From the NCBI RefSeq assembly GCF_026213295.1, contig NC_079418.1, forward strand, positions 11,085,067 to 11,149,066: 64,000 nucleotides of DNA, in the 5' to 3' direction. Of this stretch, positions 1 through 11,703 are shown piece after piece. Position 1 is the first letter of the stretch, and each line of letters starts with the position of its first letter. The DNA is from Gadus chalcogrammus (taxonomy: Eukaryota > Chordata > Actinopteri > Gadiformes > Gadidae). Below the pieces are notes generated by a model that worked only from the letters and a program-made list of their open reading frames with translations, was not told the DNA's origin and ran no database searches. The position numbers and the translations under genes are program-made.

Positions 1-845
1 AGGCTTTCATTACCTAGTTAATTCCCCTGCTAATGAGAGGCTTGTTTATCTAGCAGGGGTGATTAGATGGATCACTTAACTCTGATTGGACTCTTGGCTG
101 TTAATCATCCATTAGGATGCAGGCTAAGGACATGTTCCCATGCCTTTGCCAGGTTGAACACAGCTGTTCAGGGGCTGATTGTGGCCCACAACTAGACCAC
201 CAGCTCAAAACATGCAGCATGTGTATAATATGGTGTTCGGGGATATTGAATTAGGTTTTCTTCAGCTCCTACTACGGTTATAAATGAATGATCTGTTGAG
301 CAAGAGTGGGGGTCAAGAGCAGGCTGTGGGTTTGTGTTCGATGAAGTCTTAAAACGTTTACATATCTAAGTGTGCTGCCTTAAAGGGCCTCAGGTGATGT
401 TAAATAATCAAGGCTACCTCGACTAAAAATGAAAAACGAAACTGATCATGCAAAATAACTGAATTTAAACCAAAAATCACTTTAAAAAAGCGTTATTTAG
501 GGCCACGTGTAAAAGCATTCTTGGAATAGTACACGGCCCACACGCATATTCTCGGGGCACACTTACATACACACTCCCATTGAGACAGCCTCTTCTAAAA
601 CAGCAATGATGCAGAATCAAGTGTGAATTCGCTATAGCTGCAGCCATGTATTTCTGTGGACCAACCGACCGACAGAGCGAGCTAAAAGAATAAAATCCAG
701 GGCCCCTTCAGACGTGGGCCCCTAGGCTGCAGGCTAGGGTAGCCTGTGCGTTGATACGCATCTGCACCCATTCATTACAGGGGATGAGAACAGGTTTAGG
801 GTTGTCAACGTGTCATTTTTAGATGTTCTTAGTGCCGTCAGTGTT
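1..845. other. Upstream flank, no gene seen
   Basis: I see no coding sequence, RNA gene or clear mobile element in this stretch. It is ordinary AT-rich vertebrate intergenic DNA ending at the 9-bp target duplication of the next element. Confidence 0.5.
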
Positions 846-854
846 GCAGAGCTC

Positions 855-1226
855 TAGCCTGGTCCTACCAGACCATCGTACTTCATTTCATTTGTACAGA
901 AGGTCTGGAACTGCCCAATTGACAAACGTTCACTCACTTGGAGGCGGGTGTCTGGCTTTAATTGATCGATATTCGGCAGCGATCCCAGTACAGACCGAAT
1001 AGCTTCTCTCGTATCCTTCTCCTTTGTCTTCCAGGTCTTCCTCTGACTACAACTGAAACTGGCGCGCGACCTCAACGTCATCGTTCTCAGCCACTCCCTC
1101 TGTTCGCTGATTGGACCGCCAAAAATCTGTCTTCCAAGGAACCCATGCATATTAAGCAGACCCAGACCTAGTACTGAAGTGAAAAGAAAATTGAGCGGAA
1201 GTAAGTAGGTGGGCAGTGCCAGGCTA
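855..1226. mobile_element. Short non-autonomous DNA transposon with 9-bp target duplication
   Basis: The 372-bp unit starts TAGCCTGG and ends CCAGGCTA, an 8-bp terminal inverted repeat. It is flanked by perfect copies of GCAGAGCTC at 846..854 and 1227..1235. It has no transposase frame. The 9-bp duplication fits Mutator-like elements better than hAT (8 bp), but the family is inferred from that alone. Its right half (about 1036..1226) is present in inverted orientation at 46799..46985 inside the Gmr1-like element, which shows it is an interspersed family. Confidence 0.72.
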
Positions 1227-1235
1227 GCAGAGCTC

Positions 1236-1990
1236 TACTAATCGCTCCTTTGTCTTCCTTCGCATTCATTGCACGTCTTAAGTTAACCATGAGAGGAACA
1301 TGATGTCAATGCCACCATAGGTAGCTGGTTCACACCACATTACATCATTCGGTGAGAGAGAGAAAATAAGGTTGTGTATCTGTAGATTAAATTCTGTTTC
1401 ATATCTGATGGTTTCATCTCACTCTGCGGGCGACGTAGTAAGGGAGAATTTGTCTTCAGTGTATGTCAGTGGACGTTTCATCCTTCCTGTACATTTAACA
1501 GACATTTAACAGACAGTCAGTGCAATGCAACATACAGGCTCGATGCTAAGTGGTGAGAAATGACATACTAACAAGTTAAAGTAATCACACTGATAATCCG
1601 ATCCAGTGACACGGAGGTGACTGTTCACATCTGTGCGTGTGCACAACAAAGTGTGCCATAACGTCTCCCCGAGAGAAATAAATGGCCTATGCCTTTGTTT
1701 TGTGCATTGACAACTTTTGTTAATAGAATAAATGCCAAACGCTGTACGTCCTGTTCCAACCAAACAATACTCTTATCTAATGTGCTGTTCTTACACAACC
1801 CAAAGCATGTAATTGCTATGTAACCCACGGAAAAAATGAATGCATATCTATTTGCTATACACAGCAGTTGTAGAGCGTGAATGTACAGCCTGTGTTATCT
1901 ACACCCGCATGTGGGTAGCATGAAAAAATGCACCAGGAGTGCTGCATTCTGGGTGCCAGCGCCCCGGCAATCAGCTCAATGATCTAATTT
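1236..1990. other. Intergenic, no feature recognised
   Basis: No gene, repeat array or element with visible ends was found between the MITE and the first GT repeat. Confidence 0.45.
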
Positions 1991-1992
1991 TG

Positions 1993-2026
<34 letters not shown>
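1991..2026. repeat. (TG)n microsatellite
   Basis: About 14 TG units followed by a short GC-alternating stretch. Confidence 0.9.
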
Positions 2027-2027
<1 letters not shown>

Positions 2028-2107
2028 CAAACATGTGTATGCATGGATGGATGGAGGCCGAGGCAACTGCTGTACGTTTATGCTGGAAGATCCAAGCGAA
2101 TGACTGA

Positions 2108-2128
2108 GGGGGGGGGGGGGGGGGGGGG
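2108..2128. repeat. Poly-G run
   Basis: An uninterrupted run of about 21 G residues. Its length is unreliable in most sequencing chemistries. Confidence 0.9.
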
Positions 2129-3006
<878 letters not shown>

Positions 3007-3014
3007 GCTATATA

Positions 3015-3180
3015 CCTATTTCTCTTTCGATTTATCTATCCATCTGGATCTATTCATCTAGATATAGCTATCAATCTATCTTTCTATCTATCTGTCAGTC
3101 TGTCTGACTGTGTCTATCTATCTCGAATAATCGTCCTCTCTCTCTCTGTCTCTCTCTCTCTCTATCTATATAAAGATAGA
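3015..3180. repeat. Degenerate (CTAT)n and (TC)n tract
   Basis: Imperfect CTAT and ATCT tetranucleotides decaying into a further TC run. It is probably one ancient array with the preceding TC repeat. Confidence 0.75.
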
Positions 3181-3519
3181 TTTAGATGTTCAAAGCAGTT
3201 AAAATTTTGAAAATAACGGAAATATAAGAAAGCATGACTTATAGGTAAAAAACGAAATTAAATTTTGATTATCAGTACAAGAAGGCCTACAGTGCAACAA
3301 TGAGCTAATATTGATTGAGTGAATCAAGGTGTTTCCTGGAACTGTGCCAAATAGTCTTTCAGCTTCTCCATAGGTATAATTACCTTAACATGCAGAATGT
3401 AGGTCAAGATATGAAACACTATGAAAAGGACAAAAAGGAAAATGTTTTTTAACACATGAAGTTGTTATGGAAGTTGTGTGTGTATTCATGGTGAGGTAGG
3501 GCAGTAGTAAGGTATACTA

Positions 3520-3765
3520 TCTAGATCTGTCCATCTATCCATATAAATGTATCTATTAATATATCTACCTCCTATACCTCTACCTATCTTCTAGTTCTAT
3601 CTTAATCCACCCATCCGCTCTATCTACCCATCAATCTTCATCTCTATTAATATCGCTCTATCTCCCTTCCTATGTATCTCTATATCTATCTAAATATAGA
3701 TCTACCTATCTGTCAATCTATCTACCTAGCTGTTTATCTTTCAATCTATCTATCCTGTCCCTTTG
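3520..3765. repeat. Degenerate (ATCT)n tract
   Basis: Many scattered ATCT, TCTA and CTAT words with frequent substitutions. This is an old, decayed tetranucleotide array. Confidence 0.7.
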
Positions 3766-4029
3766 TCTCCCTCTTTGGCCCAGTGAGAGTGTACGCCTGT
3801 GCCTTAGGCACCGACCACGCCATTAATATTTCAAAGCCTAGAGGATATCCAAGGACCATGTCAGAAGGCTTTTGCTGCATGAGTGCATCCCTATGCATCG
3901 CAGCCGGGCCAATAGGTTGCTGCTACGCGGCTTCTCCACATGCCCTCATTACTTCCATAATGTCGGATAACTCGGGAGCTAGCAGCCAGCGCCTCACCAC
4001 TGTGTCACCACTGTTCACCAACTAGTTGG

Positions 4030-4225
4030 CCGAGGTTTATTGTCCGTCTGCCTGTCTATCTGTCTGACGATGCATTCTTAGCTATCTGACTGCCTGTCTG
4101 CCTGCCTATCTGTCTGACGATGAATCCTTAGCTCTCTGTCTATCTGCTGCTTGCCGGACAATTTGTCAGCCTGTCTATCCATCCCTCCTCTACCCCCTCA
4201 CCCCTCTCCCTCTCTCTATATATAT
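4030..4225. repeat. Degenerate (CTGT) tract with a tandem pair
   Basis: CTGT and CTGC words dominate. A segment of about 64 bp containing ATCTGTCTGACGATG occurs twice in tandem (around 4058 and 4110). Confidence 0.65.
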
Positions 4226-6180
4226 GTCTGTTTTTGCTGAATTGTATATTTCTCATGTTTATAATAACCCAATGCTGACTAGTTACCTCAGAAAAAAGAA
4301 TATGATTACATCACCATAGAAAAAATAATGAGCAAGCCATCTCCAACATCATCTGTTATAGAAGGGTTGGTGGTAGTTTATTTAAAATAAACCAAAACTG
4401 CATGTTTGTGTTTGCATCTGATAAGGAGCGGTTTATTGCAGGTTTAGTTTCCACGGGACCTTTGCTGATAAATTGGTGCAGTGATGAAAGGGATATGGAA
4501 ATGGACATCTACATGGATTTCATGAATCTAAAAAAATAAAACAATGTATCTTCATAATTGCTGCCATTGGATAGATTACCATGTCTGTTTATGTACAGGG
4601 CTCCTTCCTATGCTGCTATTGACAAACTTATTTCCACCAGAGATCTACCACGCCATGCGACTACGGGAGAAAATACTGGTGCTGATTTGTATTCATAAAT
4701 ATGCAGTAATCAGCAGTCAATCAAGCTGTAATCAATTTGGCATTGAGACATGTTTACTTCAAACTAATTGCACATGGGATATTGATGGCTTTCCATTGAA
4801 CACGTGCATAGCTGGAAATTAACCTGCAGAAGCAGAATTACCAATGTAGTTTGTTCCTCCCACATTGTGATAATTCGGTTTTGGGTTTCATCATTGATGT
4901 GGAAATGTCCATGTCGAAATTGTGCTTGCATGCACACAAACACAGACACATATAGGTCTATACTACAGTGCACCACATGTTCTCCAACCAAATGTTTATT
5001 GCTTTCTTATTGGTGACTATGGGCACCGGTCATTACCCAATATTTAAAACTTGCCGTGTACCCTGGGTTGTGTTTTGAGAACAGTGTGGTTTGCTCCGGG
5101 CCCTGAGGGACCTCAAGTCTCTCTCTAGCCATGCTAACGCTAATGAGACTGTCGCATGCACAGGACACGTTGGGCTAGCTGCTAATCACACGCTTAGCAT
5201 GGAGGTCTGCGCACCCCCCCCCCCCCCCACTCTCACTTATGTGCTCGCCTGCCTCTGTCCTCCATGTTAGAAAAAAACAATAAAATAAAAATGTGTGTTT
5301 TTGTATCCATGTCTCTAGCTCTCCCTATCATCTCTTCCTGTATTATCATTTGATTGTCTTGTTGATGAAGGAACGTTGGAGGGGTTTCTCAGTTTGGCCA
5401 TTTGTCAACCAACCCCTATTGCCTTTTCTCAACTCCCTTCTTCCTCCACACAAGCCTCAGCAAATCCTGCGTCGGAAAAACATTAACAAACATATTAGAC
5501 TTTGCCCTGTTTATTTGTGGCATTCCAACAGGAAAGATGAGAAGTGCGATTGCCATTGAGTAATGACTAGGCCAAATAGGACAGCATAATAACAAGGACA
5601 TTTTCTTTTGGATATGGTAATAGTTTTACATAAAATAAATGTCGATATTTCTTTAAATGTTAAAAAGAGGAATAGTGGGTGCATATATAGGCCTTTTCTC
5701 TTTCCTCTACATTCCTAGGCAAGTTTGGGAGAATGTGCTCCATTTGTCCATATGCCATTAATAAACAGTATTCGAATGTGTGTGGTTCCTTTCATTAACA
5801 TTATAAATAATAATTGTATTATTATATTATTTTATATCATAGATGTTATTCCCCATCATACTGCATAATCCTTCAGGATGCCACTGTTTCTTTGCTTTAT
5901 TTGGGTTTTCTATAGCATATCGCTTTACGTAGAAGCAAATCCATTGAAGGATCCTTTGCCAGTTTCTGTGATGACAGATAAGACGGATGGGCAGCCACTA
6001 TCTACAGTGCACATTGCAGCTGGTATCTTGAGAAATGGCGGTTTAAAGTTTTTGCTTGTTACATTGGTGATAGTTTAAACAATTATAAATTATACCCATC
6101 TCAGCTTTCATATGCTTTATCATTTGTATAGATAGCATGATGTGAAATATTTTAACGTAGCTTGATCCGCATGCGTTGAG
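4226..6180. other. Intergenic, no gene recognised
   Basis: AT-rich sequence with a C run at 5214..5229. Open frames here are short, lack family motifs, and are best read as chance. Confidence 0.45.
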
Positions 6181-7358
6181 GTCGACTTGTTTGTTGGACT
6201 CGTTGGAATAGTTTATTTCCAGAGCTGTCCGCCGCCGTGCCCTTCGCCTGTTAGATCACACGGCTGCGCCATTTGGTTCCGCACACCCTCGGCTTGTTGA
6301 TTTCTATCCCCAAGACTCACACTTCAAGCCTATTTCATGGGCATGAGACATATTGTATATTTCAGTGGGCAGTGTCGACGGTCAGCGAGGGAGGAGGACG
6401 GGGCTCGCCGCGGAATGCGTGGCTATCAAAGTTTGGATAACGGAGCATAAGTTGAACTGTGCGTTTCGTGTTGTCTAGTCCTCCTGTCTGCTCCTCTGTC
6501 GTCCTCCTGCATGTTTTCCACCAGGACACAGAGCTGAACCTAGCGGGGAGAGGTTGTTGTCGTAGCCAGCAGGCTGAAAGGGGAGAGATTAAATCATGTT
6601 GCAAGCTAACGCTAGCTACCATTGCCTTGGCTAACGCTCCAGTAGCGAGCTGCAGCTAGTCGCTGGAGACAACAACACTACACACTACAATAAGAAAACG
6701 CCGTCTGAACACGGCTACTGGAACACAACAACACAACACAACAACACGCCAGCCTCTACAGCCCAGAACCTCCACATAGCCTGCGGATGGCTGAATAACC
6801 AAAGCTACCGGTCCAAGTGTCGTGTGTTTCCAAGTGCGACGCCTCTCCCATAGCTTTCTGACAGAATCGCGAATTCGTGCAGAAAAAAGGGGCGTTCCCT
6901 GCCGCCAAGTGTCAAAGCAGCAGCCCTGCCCTGCCCGGTCGTGTAGCGTTACGGCGGCCAGCGGGCTGTATTATGTAACTTAAACACTAACTTGGTGTTT
7001 TCGTGTGGCGCGTAGACCGTTTTCAACACTGCACTCCGTCTTTATTTCGGAATATTTAACCCGCAATGGACTTAATTACTTATTTTCTACGTGAGATCTT
7101 AAAAAGTTGCGCACAAAAAGGGTAAAGACGACCGTGCTGCCATTCTGACCGACTGTCTTGCCTTTGGAGGTTTTTCTTTTTTCCAACACCCTGAAAAGGG
7201 CGCTAGCAGGCAGCATGGATATCCATCGAGTGTGACAAGAACCCGTGATTATTCTGAACCATCGGTCTGGATAGGACCATGTCACCAGGAGTCTTTATCA
7301 AACTTGGTAGACGGACGATGGCCTAACCAGCGCACTGGAGCGCTGTCTCTTACCCCAG
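6180..7358 (+). promoter_or_regulatory. CpG-rich block, candidate nr3c1 promoter and untranslated exon 1
   Basis: This stretch is visibly richer in G, C and CpG than its AT-rich surroundings. It lies about 1.7 kb before the exon that carries the receptor start codon. It ends in a strong donor, CAG|GTACGC, with the exon side ending at 7358. In vertebrate NR3C1 genes translation starts in exon 2 and one or more untranslated first exons sit in a CpG-rich promoter, so the placement fits. I could not fix the transcription start and saw no convincing TATA box. The limits are approximate and other first exons may exist. Confidence 0.45.
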
Positions 7359-9018
7359 GTACGCCTCTGGAGGTCCTCCATGTCTCTGATCCCTGTGCAG
7401 ACTAGTCTTATCTAATGTATCGGAACCCTGTATGGATTAGTCCTATCAAATGCATTTGACTAGTCTTATCTAGTGTATGTTATGCCTATATGCAGTCTTA
7501 TCTAACGCATAGCTCTTTAGTTGGAGTAGGCCACTAGTCCTCTACTTTGCGCCACAGAAGCGTAAGGCATTCCGTTTATATTGTGCCATTGTTAATATTT
7601 GACTGAAGACCTTTTAAGGACACCTTTTCTTAAAGTTGTATAATGTGTGAAGAACTCAGGGGAACAAAAACTGTGCTCGGTTTAAATGTTATGACCAGAT
7701 TCTCCCTGGATCTGTGCAGTGTGCCATAGCAGCCAACAGGTTGCACTAATGGTGCGCTCTGCGCACAGCCGGGGTGTACAGTAGAGCCTACAGTAAGGGG
7801 AGGGGATAACATGTTAGTCAGGAGAGGTCGGCGATAATCTATAACCAGTTGTGCCAATCCACTGACGAGGAGACGAGCTGCTGGCCACGGTTCCATGTCG
7901 CATGTTTGTTATTTGGATTAATTATTAATGCGCACCGAAACGCCCATTGACGCTGTGCACTTTATTGCGAAGATCTGTGTTTACTTGAAGTGCTCGCAAA
8001 TGGGGAGGGACTAACGCTATTTGTTGTTTCAGAAGTTAACATTCGTCACTCAAGAATTCACATTTTAATCAAAGTTTAAAATGGGTGAGTTGTGATCTTT
8101 TTGAGGGTAAAGCATGCTATTGGCCTATAGACATGGCGAACGCCATATCCGTGTTTTATGCTTTATGGTTTACCGATAACATACATTCCGTCATTTTCGA
8201 CACGTTAAATGACTACTAGAATAAGAAAAAAGCTTATTATGAACACCGATCGGTGTGTGCAGTAGGCTATGGGTCGTTGGCACTGCGTATATTGCAGAGC
8301 AGATGTGCTGTCATATAGCCCACCATATCACTAAAGTGATATGTCATGTTGTGCAACGTTGCTGTTACTTTTATGGAGACTCAATTCATTTCAACTTTTT
8401 TATCGAGAATTATTTTAACCACAAGCCTAGCCTAGACATGCTTTGAGTATCTCCTGGGAATGCGTCGCAGCGCTGTGCAGATCGTACCAAATCGGAACCC
8501 TTGGCGGTATCAACTGGGCAGCTCCACTTGTTGCTGATCGAGCTCTTTCGTATTTCTGTCATTTTTTCTCCTCAAAGTAGGCTAGGCTACCCTTAGGAAG
8601 CGTTGCACGTTTCATAATCGCAGATGACATTTCGAGAGATTAGAATTATGATTGATAATGGAGAATATTATAATTGATGCAACAGATTTGGTTGGAGTTC
8701 AAGATTATTTTCTTAGTGTGTGTGTGTGCAATATAAGCCTTCAATTCTTTTTTATCAGGGCTGACCATGTTTTTGTGGCTGGATTACATTTGACTACGGT
8801 TCATCTCGTTTTTTGTGAGCGCTCCTTCGGGAAGATCTTACTAATTTTCAAAAGTTTTTTTTATCATGAAGTGAGTTTTTCCCCTCAACCTATGAGTTCA
8901 AAAGCTGTGTGTGGGCTGCATCACATCATGTCACCTGCCACCATTTTCTATCATAACCTTTTCTTCTTCCACCCACTGCCCCTCCCTCCCCCTCCCACAT
9001 ACACCCCACCTGTGTCAG
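7359..9018 (+). other. Candidate intron 1 of nr3c1
   Basis: If the donor at 7359 is used, this 1.66-kb segment is intron 1. It ends in a pyrimidine-rich tract and the acceptor TGTGTCAG, with AG at 9017..9018, nine bases before the receptor start codon. No gene or mobile element with visible ends was recognised inside it. Confidence 0.45.
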
Positions 9019-9027
9019 GATCAAGAG

Positions 9028-10297
9028 ATGGATCAGGGTGGACTGAGGCGTAGCGGTAATCGAGACGACGGATTGACATTCAGGCCGACGGGCGAGTTCG
9101 ACGGAGGCGGAGGAATAGGAGGTGGAGCAGGAGGAGGAAGAGGAGCAGGAGGAGGAAGAGGAGTACAGCTTCACTCCGCCATGCACCTGCCTGCGCCCAG
9201 GGAGGCTCCTAACGGAAACGGCCCGGGTGGACGCATCGTGGTGGGGGAGGGCAAAGCCCTGGGAGTACAGAAACAGCAGCAGCAGGGGCCGCTTCAACAG
9301 GAGCAGCACCATATCGATGTGTTCAACATGGAGGGGAACCTGTCTTTCCTGGAGCAGAGTATCGCCGACCTGGACAGGATGTCTGCCTCACACGTCATCA
9401 GCACGTCCAGCAGCTCCATCCTGGGCAACCTCCCACTGCCTAACCTTTTCCTCATGCACGTCAAACAGGAAGTGGATTTCGGCCTGGAGAAAGACCTGGC
9501 CACTTACTGCGGACCCTGGGACAAATGGGACTCGGCAGCCGATTGGATAGCGGCGACGGAAGTCCCCTGATTGAGGACAGCCAGATCTGGAACGACCTGG
9601 AGCTGACCAGCTCCCTGCCGGACATCAGCGATTTTGAGTTGGAGGGCGAGGTGGCGCACCTGGATAACGTGCTGCACGAGGGCAGCGATGGTGGGGGCGG
9701 GGGTGGGGGCGGCGGCAGCGGCGTAGCAGAGCTGGGTGCTGCGGTGAATGGCGCAGGGCAGCAACGCCACCAGCACCCCCATCCGTTTCCCCCGCCGAAC
9801 GGTGGTCAGAGCCAGCACCCACCCTCGTTGCAACGGGGCCGGCATCAGCCACAGCAGCAGCAGCAGGCCCCGCCGCCCCCCATGATCCCCAGCATGGTGA
9901 TCAAAGAGGAGAAGGACGTTGGCGAGGAGGACTCGTTTGTCCGCCTCTGCACCCCAGGCGTGGTCAAACAGGAGAAGGTGGAGGCTGGCGAGCGCTGCCA
10001 GGTCTCCTGTCTCCAGAGCAGGCTGGGCCCTCTGCAGGGAGCAGGGGGGGTCACCACCAACACCAGCGCCGCCAGCACAGCGAGAGGAGGAGCAAGAGCG
10101 CCCGCTTTCGATTACAGCGAGGCTGGCGCCACCTCCAGCAGTGCAGGGGTGCTGCAGGACCAGAAGCCCTTCGATATGTACGCCGACCTGCCCCTGATGG
10201 GGGCCGGCTGGGGCAGGGGAAATGGGTACGGGGAGATGTCGTCCGTGATGGGGAGGTGCAGCGCTGCAGGCTTGGCTTTCCCCCTCGGTTTCCCAAG
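9028..10297 (+). CDS. nr3c1: Glucocorticoid receptor, exon 2 (N-terminal domain), frameshifted as given
   Basis: This is a ligand-activated transcription factor that binds cortisol and acts in the nucleus; the exon encodes its N-terminal transactivation region. The acceptor AG is at 9017..9018 and the first start codon (MDQGGL) is at 9028. Codons 1-174 (9028..9549) hold a Gly-rich run near residues 26-46, a Q-rich segment, and the block VFNMEGNLSFLEQS. The frame then reaches a stop at 9568..9570. Receptor-like sequence resumes one base back from codon 9549: GDGSPLIEDSQIWNDLEL (AF-1 core-like), a poly-Gly run, IKEE and VKQE sumoylation-type motifs, LCTPGVVKQEK and QDQKPFD, both close to vertebrate GR. 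The donor AAG|GTAGGT ends the exon at 10297, after two bases of a Ser codon. With one base restored it encodes about 423 residues. GR rather than MR is supported by LCTPGV.KQEK and by exon 3. Confidence 0.93.
9549..9551 (+). other. nr3c1: Apparent one-base deletion in nr3c1 exon 2
   Basis: Upstream of here the receptor frame uses codon starts of the 9028 series (..ADWI). Downstream, conserved sequence (GDGSPLIEDS..) uses starts one base earlier. Loss of a single base around this point explains the switch. There is no homopolymer here. A premature stop follows at 9568 if the change is real. Confidence 0.8.
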
Positions 10298-11703
10298 GTA
10301 GGTGTCAAGATGCCCAGCTGTTCTGGAGCCCGGCTTTTGCTTTACTCAATCGGTGGAAGATTGAATTCAATGTGTCCCCTTGTGTGCTGGCATTGTGATT
10401 CATTTGTGGCAGAATAGGAGATAGCACAAAATAAATCACGTTGCATTTAGGGAAAGCATTTAAAAAGATACAGCCCAACACGTTTCAGACCTTGGTTGAG
10501 AGTTACCTGAGCCAATGTGTTTAAGGCGACTTAAAAGATGTGTCTTGTTTTCAGGGGGTCTTCACAGTAAGGGTGACCCGAGGGGATCCTGAATGGTCGG
10601 CCAAATTGGCTCCAGTCATTCCAATGTCAACTCGCCAACTCAGCTAATTGCATGTCTAAAATGCAGGCATCTTAAAGGGGCGAACTACTCTTTTCTATAG
10701 TAGGCACTTCAGCAGTGATTAAGGTTATCGCAACAGTGCATAGGAGTAAATTACATTTTACGATGACGTAACCTGATCATGTGGTTTATTGTGGAACGTT
10801 GAATTGTTTGTTATCATCCTATATTTATATGATGTCACATCTGTTCAGTGATGTTCATGCTAATAGATTGTTCCATATCGGGCAAAGTCTGAGGGGTATT
10901 GTAACCTAGACACCTGATCAGTCTGCCGCTGTCAGATCTAGTACTGTCGTAGTGGACTGGCCATGTTGCTTTGGTTTTTTGTATGTTTTTGGCACACACA
11001 GTTTAAGATGATGAAGTAATGATTAATGAATATCAATCCTAATAGGTGATTTTTCTTTTTCTGAAAACTTCAGTTTCCTCATATGTTTGCAGTTCCCAAA
11101 AGTAGATTTGTTGGTTTACTCTGGAGAAGCGCATTCGTGTTCTAAGAGAGACTCTAGATCAGGGGTTCATAGCAATTTTACCTTTGTGGTACAATATGGA
11201 AATGGAGGGGGGAGTGATTATAATTCTGTCATTATCTGCTCATGTTTTCCCTGACACGTCAATAAGCCTATTTCTAATTGTAAGGCCAATTAAGGACATA
11301 AATTGTTCCTAACGGTTGTGGTCAATTATCCCAAGCGTTTTCAGAGAACCGCTACAAGGAGTGTAGGACAGATTTGCTTAGGGTTAACTAGAAGAGTCCC
11401 TGGAGTCTTTGACGGTAACCAGAAACTACGAGTGGCATAAATTCTCTCTCTCTACCCTCTCCCTCGCTCTCGCTCTAGCATAGCTTCAGAGAGGAGGGGA
11501 CAAGTATGATTATTAATGCAGATAAATGGCATAGATTCCATAGGTACACTTTACTTTTCAATTCAACTTTCATATCAGATTGCTCAATGAAGAGATTTTT
11601 GCCTTGCGCTGCAATCAAGATGAAACAACATTTTGGTCTTGTTTTTTGTTTCACCTTCTTTGCTGTGGGCTTGTTCCTTCCAGCTGGTAGTTTATCTAAC
11701 TTA

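Noticed and set aside
8926..9845. Antisense frames across exon 2 (8926..9312 and 9504..9845)
   Set aside because: They are shadows of the GC-rich receptor coding strand and show no conserved motif.
9028..10297. Mineralocorticoid receptor (nr3c2) as the identity of the gene
   Set aside because: LCTPGVVKQEK and QDQKPFD in exon 2 and VCSDEASG in exon 3 are GR features. Only the GVV residue is MR-like.
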